NCBI RefSeq assembly: GCF_900187975.1
Contig: NZ_FZPC01000008.1
Location: 113,930-177,929 of the forward strand
Origin: Pseudomonas delhiensis
Lineage (GTDB): Bacteria; Pseudomonadota; Gammaproteobacteria; Pseudomonadales; Pseudomonadaceae
Reading direction: 5' to 3'
DNA: 64,000 bases
The notes under the pieces were generated by a model, which ran no database searches, was not told where the DNA came from, and saw only the letters and a program-made list of their open reading frames with translations. Both the position numbers and the translations under genes were made by a program. Of this stretch, positions 16,167 to 24,771 are shown in pieces (the first letter of the stretch is position 1; each line of letters opens with the position of its first letter).

Positions 16167-18470
16167 CTACTCGCCCACCGCCTTCCCCAGCGGAATCTTC
16201 GGCGCCCACTGCAGCCATTCGTCCTGGTACTCGTCGAACAGCGCGAAGGTCTGCCCCGGCCGCGCCGCGGCGCCCATCTGGGCGTTGTCCGGGGTGGCGA
16301 AGGCCACGCCGCCGGCGAGGATGGTCTCGAAGGACTCGGTGCGCACCTTCACGCCCTTGAACAGGCCGGCGTCCACCCCTACCCCGCTGGTGTTCCAGAA
16401 GCGGCTGCCGGTGCGTACCAGGGGCGCGTAGCGCGGCTCGATGAGGATGTGGACGAGCACCCGGTCGCCCTGCTCGCCCAGCTCGAAGGAGGTGACCTTG
16501 CCCACCTGCACCTCGCGGTAGGTCACCGGCACGCCCGGCTTCAGCGAGCCGCGGCGGGCGGCGCTGAGGGTCAGGCGCAGGCCGTCGGCGTCGAGCAGGC
16601 GGTTGGGCTGCTGCGCCAGCAGGCTGAAGCTGTTCTGCGCCGGGCCCGGCTTGGCCGCCGGCAGCACCTCGATGTAGGGGCCGCTGACCAGGGTGCCGAG
16701 GTTCTCCGCGCCGCCCAGGCCGAGCTGCGCCGAGACCACCCAGAAGCGGCTGCCCTGGCGGGCGATGCTGTCCCGGGCCTTGACCAGGCGGGCCTTGAGC
16801 ACCACGCCGGCGAGGTCGCGGCTGAGGTCCACCTGCTCCACGTGGCCCACTTCCAGGCCGCGGTAGCGGATCACGGTGCCCTCGCGCAGGCCGTCGGCCG
16901 AATCGGCGCGCAGCTCGATCACCTGGCCCTTGGCGTGGGCGCTTTCCTCGCTGTCGTAGAGGGCGAAGCGGCGCACCTTGGTGATGGGCGCGGCCTTGGG
17001 GTCCGGGGTGTCGAAGGCGATGCCGCCGCTGATCAGCGTCTGCAGCGACTCGCTCTTGAACTTGATGCCGTTGAGGTCGCCGCTCAGGGTCACGCCGCTG
17101 ACGTTCCAGAAGCGCGTGGAAGTGTTCACCAGGGCCGCGTATTCAGGCTCGATGTGCACGCCCACCACCACCCGCTGGCGGTCGCGGGACAGCTGGTAGC
17201 TCTGCACGGTGCCGACCTTCATCTGCCGGTAGAGGATGGGCGTGCCCACCTCCAGCGAGCCCAGGCGGTCGCTGGTCAGCACCAGGTGCAGGCCCGGCGC
17301 GTCGAGGTTCAGCGGCGGCGCCTTCGGGCGGATGGTGAAGTCGCGGGTGGGCTCACCGTCCTTGGCGAAGCGCACGGCGATGTAGTTGCCCTTCACCAGC
17401 GCCTCCAGGCCGGTGATGCCGGCCAGCGAGATGCTCGGCTTGACCAGCCAGAACTCGGCCTTGGTGTTGAGGAAGTCTTCGGTGCGTGGGTCCATCGACA
17501 GGGTCGCGGTGGCGCCGTTGAAGTCCTTGTTCATGTCGATGGTCTTGACCGTGCCGACCTGCACGCCGTTGTACATCACCGGGGTGCTGCCGGCGGAAAG
17601 GCCGCTGACGTCGTCGACCTTCAGGCGCACCGCCAGGCCCGCCTGGGCGGCGTCGTAGTCCTCGTAGAGGCGGAACGGCTTGGTCGGGTCGGTGGGCGGG
17701 CTGTCCGGGTAGCTGTCCGGGGTGGCGAAGGCGATGCCGCCGGCGGCGATGCTGGCCAGCGACTCGGTGCGCAGCTTCAGGCCGCTGAGGCTGCCGGACA
17801 GGGTGATGCCGCTGGCGTTCCAGAAGCGCGTGTGCTTGCGCACCAGGTTGGCGTAGGCCGGCTCGATGTGGACCTTCACCTCGATGGTCTTCTGGTCCTC
17901 GGCCAACTGGTAGCTCTTCACCTGGCCGACCTGGATCTGCCGGTAGTAGATGGGGCTGCCCTGCTCCAGCGAGCCCAGGCGCTCGGCCTTGAGCACCAGG
18001 TGCAGGCCGGGCAGGCTGTCGGACAGCGGCGGCGGCTCCTTGAGCGCGACGAAGTCGTGGTTGAGCTCGCCCTTCACCGGGTCGATGGCGATGTAGTTGC
18101 CCGACACCAGGGTCTCCAGCCCGGTCACCCCGGCCAGCGAGACCCGCGGCTTGACCAGCCAGAAGCGCGTGCGCTCGCTCAGGTACTCGATGGCCTCCTT
18201 GCGCATCTCCACCGTGGCGGTCACGCCCAGGGTCGGCCTGTTCACGTGCAGGTCGATCACCTTGCCCACGGCGATGCCCTTGAAGATCACCTCGGTCTTG
18301 TTCGCCTGGATGCCGTCGCCGCTCTCGAACTGGATGTTGATCGTCACCCCGGCCTGATCGTAGGCCCGCCAGGCCAGCCAGGCGCCGATCGCCAGAGCGA
18401 TCAGCGGCAGGATCCAGATCGCCGACCAGTTGGTGGTCTTGCGCAGCTTGGGGGTGGGGAGTTCACTCAT
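16167..18470 (-). CDS. MCE-domain envelope lipid transport protein, LetB/PqiB type with six MCE repeats
   Basis: The 767-residue protein is anchored by one N-terminal membrane helix (about residues 17-36) and then carries six MCE domains. These begin near residues 41, 154, 278, 392, 515 and 627. They are recognisable from paired patterns such as GLHLVLKAERLGSLEQG, GLHLVLTSDRLGSLEVG and the VGxV element after each. MCE proteins stack as hexameric rings to form a periplasmic tunnel for lipids; LetB has seven repeats and PqiB three, so this is intermediate and LetB-like. It overlaps the upstream PqiA-type gene by 8 bp, forming a let/pqi-type operon. Confidence 0.9.
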   Translation of the reverse strand: MSELPTPKLRKTTNWSAIWILPLIALAIGAWLAWRAYDQAGVTINIQFESGDGIQANKTEVIFKGIAVGKVIDLHVNRPTLGVTATVEMRKEAIEYLSERTRFWLVKPRVSLAGVTGLETLVSGNYIAIDPVKGELNHDFVALKEPPPLSDSLPGLHLVLKAERLGSLEQGSPIYYRQIQVGQVKSYQLAEDQKTIEVKVHIEPAYANLVRKHTRFWNASGITLSGSLSGLKLRTESLASIAAGGIAFATPDSYPDSPPTDPTKPFRLYEDYDAAQAGLAVRLKVDDVSGLSAGSTPVMYNGVQVGTVKTIDMNKDFNGATATLSMDPRTEDFLNTKAEFWLVKPSISLAGITGLEALVKGNYIAVRFAKDGEPTRDFTIRPKAPPLNLDAPGLHLVLTSDRLGSLEVGTPILYRQMKVGTVQSYQLSRDRQRVVVGVHIEPEYAALVNTSTRFWNVSGVTLSGDLNGIKFKSESLQTLISGGIAFDTPDPKAAPITKVRRFALYDSEESAHAKGQVIELRADSADGLREGTVIRYRGLEVGHVEQVDLSRDLAGVVLKARLVKARDSIARQGSRFWVVSAQLGLGGAENLGTLVSGPYIEVLPAAKPGPAQNSFSLLAQQPNRLLDADGLRLTLSAARRGSLKPGVPVTYREVQVGKVTSFELGEQGDRVLVHILIEPRYAPLVRTGSRFWNTSGVGVDAGLFKGVKVRTESFETILAGGVAFATPDNAQMGAAARPGQTFALFDEYQDEWLQWAPKIPLGKAVGE

Positions 18471-19083
18471 CGTCGTTTTCCGCGTCCGTGTTATCCCAGA
18501 TCAGCCTGGGATCGAAAGTCACTGCGGCCAGCATGGTCAGCACCACCACGCTGGCGAAGGCGGCCGCGCCGAGGTTCGCCTCGATGCTGGCCAGGTTGCC
18601 GAAGTTCACCAGGGTCACGAGGATGGCGATGACGAAGATATCGAGCATCGACCAGCGACCTATCCATTCGATGAAGCGGTACATCAGGATGCGTTGCCGC
18701 GCCGACATCGGCTGGTGGCGCTGCACCGAGTAAAGCAGCAGGGCGATGCCGACCAGCTTGAAGGTCGGCACCAGGATGCTGGCGACGAACACCACCGCGG
18801 CCACCGGGATCATGTCCGCGTGGATCAGCTCCACCACCCCTTCCATGATGGTCGCCGGGGTGCCGCTGCCGAGGAAGTTGACGGTCATGATCGGCAGCAG
18901 GTTCGCCGGGATGTAGAGGATGGCCGCGGTGATCAGCAGCGCCCAGGTGCGGGTGAGGCTGTTCGGCCGCCGCGCGTGCAGCGCCGAGCCGCAGCGCGAA
19001 CAGTGCTGCGGCTCCTCGCCGGTGGCGCGGTTGAGCTGGTGGCATTCGCCGCAGGTGAGGATGCCGGCGTCAATGGCCCTCAT
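18463..19083 (-). CDS. PqiA/LetA-type inner-membrane protein, second half
   Basis: This 206-residue protein starts with a zinc-ribbon-like cluster (CGECHQLNRATGEEPQHCS, then RCG) followed by four predicted membrane helices, the PqiA domain. YIPANLLPIMTVNFLGSG is the diagnostic PqiA segment near residue 58. E. coli PqiA and LetA carry two such modules in one polypeptide; here the modules are separate genes overlapping by 14 bp. The protein presumably pairs with the next gene upstream to form the inner-membrane partner that loads lipid into the MCE tunnel. The start at 19083 uses an ATG inside the upstream coding end. Confidence 0.9.
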   Translation of the reverse strand: MRAIDAGILTCGECHQLNRATGEEPQHCSRCGSALHARRPNSLTRTWALLITAAILYIPANLLPIMTVNFLGSGTPATIMEGVVELIHADMIPVAAVVFVASILVPTFKLVGIALLLYSVQRHQPMSARQRILMYRFIEWIGRWSMLDIFVIAILVTLVNFGNLASIEANLGAAAFASVVVLTMLAAVTFDPRLIWDNTDAENDDE

Positions 19084-19726
19084 CGTCGAACTCCCCGGCC
19101 AGTTCTTCCCACACCTGGTGGCGCGACATGGTCACCTCCAGCCATATCTGGCTGAACAGCAGGCCGATGAAGCAGGCCAGGCCCACGCCGATGTGCAGCT
19201 CGGCCATGTCGATCAGCTTGACGATGGCCACCAGGATGCCCATCAGGTAGACCTCCAGCATGCCCCACTCGCGCAGGTGCTGGTACCAGCGCAGCAGCTG
19301 CATGGCCTGCGCGCGCGCCACGTCGAAACGCAGGCTGCAGAGCACGAACAGCTGGCACAGCAGCTTGGCCAGGGGGATCACCATGCTGCACAGGAACACC
19401 ACGATACCGACGCCTTGCATGTTCGAGTTGTACAGCCCCAGCACCCCGCTCCAGACGGTGTCGACGCCGGTCTGGCCGAGGATGCTGATCTTCATGATCG
19501 GCAGGAAGTTGGCCGGCACGTACAGGATCAGCGCGGTAATCACCAGCGCCAGGGCGCGGCGCACCATGTGCGGGCGGTGGATCTCCAGCTCGTAGCCGCA
19601 GCGCGGGCAGACCGAGCGGCTACCCGTGGGGACCGGCTCGCGGCGCATCAGCAGGTCGCATTCATGGCAGGCGATCAGCTGCTCCAGCGGCAGGTCTTGC
19701 AGCGCTCGGCTATCGGTTTCGGACAT
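19070..19726 (-). CDS. PqiA/LetA-type inner-membrane protein, first half
   Basis: The 218-residue protein has two CxxC pairs (CHEC near residue 20 and CPRC near residue 40), then a PqiA domain with four membrane helices and the marker YVPANFLPIMKISILGQ. It is first in the three-gene operon, overlapping the second PqiA gene by 14 bp. A split two-gene PqiA plus MCE arrangement is known in pseudomonads. Together the products should form an inner-membrane to outer-membrane lipid conduit. Paraquat induction is only known for the E. coli namesake and is not shown here. Confidence 0.9.
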   Translation of the reverse strand: MSETDSRALQDLPLEQLIACHECDLLMRREPVPTGSRSVCPRCGYELEIHRPHMVRRALALVITALILYVPANFLPIMKISILGQTGVDTVWSGVLGLYNSNMQGVGIVVFLCSMVIPLAKLLCQLFVLCSLRFDVARAQAMQLLRWYQHLREWGMLEVYLMGILVAIVKLIDMAELHIGVGLACFIGLLFSQIWLEVTMSRHQVWEELAGEFDDEGH

Positions 19727-19842
19727 GGGGGGACTCGCGGCGATTTGTGCCTATTGTAGCCGAGGCGGCCGCTCTGGCGCTGCGTCCGGCCGCCCTCGAA
19801 AGCCTGCGAAACGCACCCGCGGCGCTGGCCATGGGTGCGCCT

Positions 19843-20232
19843 TCAGGCCTTGCTCTTCCCGGCAGGCCCGGCCGCTGCCCGGCGCTTCGCCATGGAGGGG
19901 CTGGTACCGCGAGGAAGGGGCCGGCCCTCGGCCTTGCCGGACCGCGCCGGGAACGCCGCATCGGCCACGATCGAAGCCAGCGCCATCCTCATGCCGAACT
20001 TGTTGAGGATGCCGTTGAGCGTTCCGAGGGTGGGATTCCCCTTGTCGTTCTCCAGCTGGTAGAGCGCCTTCGTCGACATCCTGCACATGGCGGCGAAGGT
20101 GTCCTGGTCCAACCCGGTGACCTCGACACGCAGCCGACGGATGGAAACACCGAGCGACTCCCGGCCCTGCACGTTCGCCCGGAGGATGTCGTCGATCAGC
20201 CGTTGGCGCTCCTCGACGGTGATGTCTCTCAT
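19843..20232 (-). CDS. Xre-like DNA-binding partner (antitoxin) of the HipA-like kinase
   Basis: This 129-residue protein carries a helix-turn-helix of the Xre/HipB kind at about residues 35-80 (LDQDTFAAMCRMSTKALYQ, then LENDKGNPTLGTLNGIL). A basic Ala/Lys/Arg-rich tail follows (KRRAAAGPAGKSKA). Such proteins neutralise HipA kinases and repress their shared promoter. The ATG at 20232 overlaps the kinase stop by four bases (ATGA), which fixes the start and indicates coupled translation. The order is toxin first, opposite to hipB-hipA in E. coli. The long disordered tail could be the kinase-contacting part. Confidence 0.82.
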   Translation of the reverse strand: MRDITVEERQRLIDDILRANVQGRESLGVSIRRLRVEVTGLDQDTFAAMCRMSTKALYQLENDKGNPTLGTLNGILNKFGMRMALASIVADAAFPARSGKAEGRPLPRGTSPSMAKRRAAAGPAGKSKA

Positions 20233-21545
20233 AGCAGCCCCCATTCGCCCAGGCGTCTGTCCAGATGGTTGAGTGGGATGTTCGCCGAGCGCTTCACCTC
20301 GTCGGGCAGGTCCGCGAGCAATTCGGGAAGGGCCCTGAATGCCTGCGCGGCCTTCTTCAGGCGAGCCATCAGGGCGTTCGGCTCGGCAATGCCCTTCAGG
20401 GCGGCGCAGACCTCGGCCCAATCCGGATTCCCCCTGCGTTCGCTCTCCCACTTCGTCGCGCGCGTTATGCCCTCGGCATCGAGCACCATCGGCGCCAGGT
20501 CATAGACAGGCGCCAACTGGAACCGACCGGCGCTGCGGAAGATCGCAGTGTTCCGACCATGGTTGTCCGAATTGCCGAGGATCTTGTTCAGCAGGTCGCG
20601 CCGGACATATTCGAATACCAGGTTCTCCACTTCCGCGCCCTGGCCATTGGCAGTCCAGAGGGCAGCTAGGCGCTGGAGAACGTCCTCGTGGGCCATCCTC
20701 TGCCCCTGTTCGGTCACCTGACAGACCGAGTAGATCGATTCCATGGGAATGCGCTCGACCCGTCCATCGACTATGCGGCGGTCGAAGCGGGGCATCCACA
20801 GACTCGGCCGCGTCCCCTCGCAAAGCGCCAGCCCATCGATGGGAACGGTGTCTAGCCCCAGCTCGGCGATGGCCCGGTAGTAGTGGTATTCGGCCCGAAG
20901 AATGGCCTTGTCGGTCTCGCTCACCCGGTTGCGGGCGAACTTGATCAGCCAGTGCCGGCGCACCTGGTCGTCCGCGAGCATGGCGTCGGCATGAAGCTGC
21001 CCCTGGTCGTCCTCGGCCATGAGCAGCTTCGGCGCCTCGCCTTGCGCCCCCGTGGCGCCGCCCAGCGCGGCCCCCGTCTCGTAGGCGTATTCGAGGAACT
21101 CGTTCGTCCTGTCCTCCACCTCCTGGCGCGCGAAGGCCTCTTTGCGCGTGGTATCGAGATAGTCGAACGACTCCTTCACCCGCAGATGCCCGATGGGCGA
21201 CGGCGTGCAGCGCTTGAAGAGGAAGAGCCCCACGTCCATCCCCTCGGGTTTGTCGCCGCCGAACCGCTTGAGCAGGGAACGGTATGCCGCGCCCGCGGGA
21301 ATGATGTCGTAGACGAAGGCCGGGTACCCGGTACCTCGCACCGAATTCCAGCCCAGCGGCAAGTTCACGCTCACCGCCGGCTCCATCACCGAGTCCATCC
21401 GCTCGATGAACGTCACGAGGTAGTCCGTGGCATAGCCGGCCGAGGTCGCTCCGAGCGAAACCTTCTCGGGGTTCTCGACCGTCAGCACCAGGGCATCGTG
21501 CCACTGGCCGTCGACGTAGGTCTGGAGCGTGAGTTGCTCGGACAT
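20229..21545 (-). CDS. HipA-like serine/threonine kinase toxin
   Basis: The 438-residue protein matches the HipA kinase family, which arrests growth by phosphorylating targets such as aminoacyl-tRNA synthetases. The phosphate-binding loop region GGATGAQGEAPKLL spans 162-175. WLIKFA places the ATP lysine near residue 202. The catalytic loop GNSDNHGRN (324-332) puts the catalytic Asp near 327, and PVYDLAPM has the metal-binding Asp near 349. All key residues are intact, so the kinase should be active. Codon use looks less GC-biased than in its neighbours, consistent with acquisition. The target is unknown. The upstream 122 bp are AT-rich and hold the likely promoter and operators. Confidence 0.88.
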   Translation of the reverse strand: MSEQLTLQTYVDGQWHDALVLTVENPEKVSLGATSAGYATDYLVTFIERMDSVMEPAVSVNLPLGWNSVRGTGYPAFVYDIIPAGAAYRSLLKRFGGDKPEGMDVGLFLFKRCTPSPIGHLRVKESFDYLDTTRKEAFARQEVEDRTNEFLEYAYETGAALGGATGAQGEAPKLLMAEDDQGQLHADAMLADDQVRRHWLIKFARNRVSETDKAILRAEYHYYRAIAELGLDTVPIDGLALCEGTRPSLWMPRFDRRIVDGRVERIPMESIYSVCQVTEQGQRMAHEDVLQRLAALWTANGQGAEVENLVFEYVRRDLLNKILGNSDNHGRNTAIFRSAGRFQLAPVYDLAPMVLDAEGITRATKWESERRGNPDWAEVCAALKGIAEPNALMARLKKAAQAFRALPELLADLPDEVKRSANIPLNHLDRRLGEWGLL

Positions 21546-21555
21546 GTGGGCGCCT

Positions 21556-21644
21556 GAATCGGAACTCTAATACCGACCAATTTAGCTATACCCGCATTTT
21601 CCGGCAATACAATTCCGGTTCAAGTAGTGAGCAGACAGTGAACC
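21556..21644 (-). promoter_or_regulatory. Promoter and candidate operators of the HipA/Xre cassette
   Basis: On the minus strand TTGCCG (21602-21607), a 17-bp spacer and TAAATT (21579-21584) form a plausible sigma-70 promoter. Just downstream, TCGG and CCGA half-sites (21559-21562 and 21573-21576) form an imperfect inverted repeat before the ATG. Upstream, GGTTCA (21617-21622) and TGAACC (21639-21644) form another, with a 16-bp spacer. Repeats flanking the promoter suit autoregulation by the Xre-like protein. Confidence 0.5.
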
Positions 21645-21667
21645 AGTATTTTAATTCCGACTCATGC

Positions 21668-24184
21668 TCATCTGCGCGGCTTGGCCCGCGTGGTCGGCTC
21701 GGCGATCAGCGGGTCGTCCGGCCAGTAGTGCTTGGGGTAGCGGCCCTTGAGGTCCTTCTTCACCTCGGCGTAGGTGCTGCGCCAGAAGTTGGCCAGGTCC
21801 TGGGTCACCTGCACCGGGCGCTGCGCCGGCGACAGCAGGTGCAGTTTCACCGCCAGGCGGCCGCCGGCGATGCGCGGGGTGTCGGCCAGGCCGAACAGCT
21901 CCTGCAGGCGCACCGCCAGCACTGGCGGGAATTCGCTGTAGTCCAGGCGGATGTTCGAGCCGGACGGCACCTGCAGGGTGCGCGGCGCCAGTTCGTCCAG
22001 GCGCTGCGGCAGCGGCCAGGGCAGCAGGCCGTGGAGGATGCCGGACAGCTCCAGGCTGGCGAAGTGGGCCAGGCGCGAGACCTTGCCCAGGTAGGGCAGC
22101 AGCCAGGCCTCCAGGCTCGCCAGCAGGGCCGGGTCGCCGACGTCGGGCCACTCGCTCTCGCCCCTGCTTTCCAGGTCGAGCCGGCGCAGCAAAGCGATCC
22201 GCGCCTGCCACTGGCGCAGCTCCGGGGTCCAGGGCAGCAGCTCCAGGCCCTTGCGCCGCACCAGGCCGAGCAGCGCGCGGCTGCGGGCCTCGGCGTCGAG
22301 GTTGGGCAGCGCCTCGCTGGACAGCACCAGCTCGCCGACCTTGCGCTGGCGCTCGGCGCGCAGCACGCCTTCGCGCTCGTCCCAGTCCAGCTCGTCGTGC
22401 ACCCTCACCTGCTCGGCCAGCACCGAGTCGAACAGCGCCGCGTCCAGGGCGGCGGCCAGGTAGATGCGCTCTTCGCGCTGGCCCTGGCGGCTGCCCAGGT
22501 CGGCGACCACCAGCCAGGGCTCCTTCATCAGCGCGTCCGGCTCGCCGAACTGCGCGGCGCGGCCATTGGCCAGGCGGTATTCGCCACCGCCCCCGCGGCG
22601 CTGGCGGGCCACGCGGTCGGGATAGGCGAAGGCCAGCAGCGCGCCGAGCCAGCGCGGGTGATCGGGGTCGGCCACCGCCTCGGCCGGCTGGCCGCGCAGG
22701 TAGCCGCGGAATTGCCGGGCCAGCTGCCGCGCGCGCTGCACCGCGCCGCGGCTGGCGCGGTTGCCGGCCGACTCCCCGGCCAGCAGGGCGGTGCGCTCGT
22801 GCAGGTCGGCGCCGGCGCCGCGCAGGATGTCGCGCTCGCCCAGCAGCGCGGCGACGTCGCAGGCCAGGCTGCCCAGGCCCAGCGCCTGGCCGCGCAGCAG
22901 CAGGTGGGCGATGCGCGGGTGCGCCGGCAGTTCGGCCATGGCCTGGCCATGGGCGTTGAGCGCGCCCTTGTCGTTCAGCGCGCCGAGGCGATCGAGCAGG
23001 TCGCGCGCCTGTGCATAGGCGGCAGCCGGCGGCACGTCGAGCCAGGCCAGCTCCCCGGGCTCCACGCCCCAGCGGCCCAGTTGCAGGGCCAGGCCGGCGA
23101 GGTCGGCCTGGAGGATTTCCGCCGTGCCGTAGGCCGGCAGTTGCTCGTGCTGCGCCTCGGACCACAGCCGGTAGCACACGCCCGGCTCCAGGCGCCCGGC
23201 GCGGCCGGCGCGCTGGGTGGCCGAGGCGCGGGAGATGCGCTGGGTCTCCAGGCGCGTCATGCCGCTGCCCGGGTCGAAGCGCGGCACCCGCGCCAGCCCG
23301 GCGTCCACCACCACGCGCACGCCGTCGATGGTCAGGCTGGTCTCGGCGATATTGGTGGCCAGCACCACCTTGCGCCTGCCTGGCGGCGCCGGCTCGATGG
23401 CGGCGCGCTGGGCGGACAGCTCCAACTCGCCGTGCAGCGGGCACAGCAGCACCTCGTCGCGGCCGGCCAGGGCCTCGCCCAGTTGCTCGGCGACGCGGCG
23501 GATCTCGGCCTGGCCCGGGAGGAACACCAGCAGGCTGCCGGGCCCGTCGGCCAGGGCCTGGAGCACCGTCTGCAGCACCCGCGGCTCGACGAACTCGCCG
23601 GGCTGGAAAGGCCGGCCCCAGCGCAGGTCCACCGGGAACATCCGCCCCTCGCTGCGCACCACGGGCGCGTCGTCCAGCAGCGCGGCAAGCCGCTCGCCCT
23701 CCAGGGTGGCGGACATCACCAGCACCTTCAGCGGGGTGTCGCGCAGCAGCTCGCGGCCATTGAGGGTCAGCGCCAGGGCCAGGTCGGCGTCCAGGCTGCG
23801 CTCGTGGAACTCGTCGAAGATCACCAGCCCCACGCCTTCCAGCGCCGGGTCATCCTGCAGGCGGCGGGTGAGGATGCCCTCGGTGACCACCTCGATGCGC
23901 GTCTTCGGCCCCACCTTGCTGTCCAGGCGGATGCGGTAGCCGACCGTCTCGCCGACCCGCTCCCCCAGTTCGGCGGCCAGGCGCTCGGCCGCGGCGCGGG
24001 CGGCCAGGCGGCGCGGTTCGAGCATGAGGATGCCCTGCCCGGCCAGCCAGGGCTCGTCGAGCAGCGCCAGCGGCACCCGGGTGGTCTTGCCGGCGCCGGG
24101 CGGCGCCTCCAGCACGGCCTCGTGGCGCGCGCTCAGGGCCTGGCGCAGGGCCGGCAGGACGGCATCGATGGGGAGGGCGTTCAT
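21668..24184 (-). CDS. hrpB: ATP-dependent RNA helicase HrpB
   Basis: The 838-residue DEAH-type helicase matches HrpB. Motif I is APPGAGKTTRVPLALL near residue 27; motif II is the DEFHERS variant near residue 126, and SATLEGERL is motif III. QRAGRAGRLEPG is motif VI near residue 330. The long C-terminal HrpB domain is complete, ending near PKHYWPDDP. The cellular role of HrpB is poorly defined; it is separate from HrpA. It reads away from the lipoprotein-dinB-fieF group with a 169-bp gap. Confidence 0.93.
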   Translation of the reverse strand: MNALPIDAVLPALRQALSARHEAVLEAPPGAGKTTRVPLALLDEPWLAGQGILMLEPRRLAARAAAERLAAELGERVGETVGYRIRLDSKVGPKTRIEVVTEGILTRRLQDDPALEGVGLVIFDEFHERSLDADLALALTLNGRELLRDTPLKVLVMSATLEGERLAALLDDAPVVRSEGRMFPVDLRWGRPFQPGEFVEPRVLQTVLQALADGPGSLLVFLPGQAEIRRVAEQLGEALAGRDEVLLCPLHGELELSAQRAAIEPAPPGRRKVVLATNIAETSLTIDGVRVVVDAGLARVPRFDPGSGMTRLETQRISRASATQRAGRAGRLEPGVCYRLWSEAQHEQLPAYGTAEILQADLAGLALQLGRWGVEPGELAWLDVPPAAAYAQARDLLDRLGALNDKGALNAHGQAMAELPAHPRIAHLLLRGQALGLGSLACDVAALLGERDILRGAGADLHERTALLAGESAGNRASRGAVQRARQLARQFRGYLRGQPAEAVADPDHPRWLGALLAFAYPDRVARQRRGGGGEYRLANGRAAQFGEPDALMKEPWLVVADLGSRQGQREERIYLAAALDAALFDSVLAEQVRVHDELDWDEREGVLRAERQRKVGELVLSSEALPNLDAEARSRALLGLVRRKGLELLPWTPELRQWQARIALLRRLDLESRGESEWPDVGDPALLASLEAWLLPYLGKVSRLAHFASLELSGILHGLLPWPLPQRLDELAPRTLQVPSGSNIRLDYSEFPPVLAVRLQELFGLADTPRIAGGRLAVKLHLLSPAQRPVQVTQDLANFWRSTYAEVKKDLKGRYPKHYWPDDPLIAEPTTRAKPRR

Positions 24185-24353
24185 GGCTATATTTCATCCA
24201 CCCTTAAGCAGACGGAAATGACGAACCGGCGATTATAACGGCGAACCGCAGCCACTCCGCCGCAGTCCCAGTTACAGGTAGCACGGCCTGCCGATGGAGG
24301 CGCCCCGCGCCTCGTTGATATAGTTGCCGGAAGTATCCTCCAGGAGGTCCTCC

Positions 24354-24770
24354 ATGCGTCTTGCCACCCGAGTTTCCTGCGCGGTTCTCAGCGCAGCCCT
24401 GCTGAGCCAGCTGGCCGCCTGCGGCACCCTGTTCTACCCCGACCGCCGCGGCCAGATCGACGGCCGCATCGACCCGGCCATCGCCGTGTTCGACGCCATC
24501 GGACTGTTGTTCTACATCATCCCGGGGCTGATCGCCTTCGGCGTAGACTTCGCCACCGGAGCCATCTACCTGCCGGACGAGAAGTACTCCGTCGCCCCCG
24601 AGAAACTGCACGAGGCGGTCGGCGCCGACGGCCAGGTGGACCGGACCAAACTCAAGGCAATCATCGAACGCGAGACCGGCCGTGCCCTGCCGCTGGACGA
24701 CCCACGCCTGATCCAGCGCGTCGGCAACCCGCAGCAGCTGGCCAGCCTGGGGCTCAAGCTGGAGGGCTGA
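24354..24770 (+). CDS. Small predicted lipoprotein
   Basis: The 138-residue protein has a lipoprotein signal peptide ending in the lipobox LAAC at about residue 22. A hydrophobic stretch follows (IGLLFYIIPGLIAFGVDFA), then a soluble tail with a short conserved-looking helix (DRTKLKAIIERETGRALPLD). I recall similar small lipoproteins beside fieF in Pseudomonas, without known function. The start at 24354 follows a strong AGGAGG at 24342-24347; the longer frame beginning at 24324 would ignore that site. It is followed after 1 bp by the DinB-like gene. Confidence 0.8.
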   Translation: MRLATRVSCAVLSAALLSQLAACGTLFYPDRRGQIDGRIDPAIAVFDAIGLLFYIIPGLIAFGVDFATGAIYLPDEKYSVAPEKLHEAVGADGQVDRTKLKAIIERETGRALPLDDPRLIQRVGNPQQLASLGLKLEG

Positions 24771-24771
24771 C

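Noticed and set aside
19727-19842. A tRNA or rRNA gene at the synteny junction near pqiA
   Set aside because: I recalled an rRNA operon near this region in P. aeruginosa, but no tRNA arm motif or rRNA sequence is present here.
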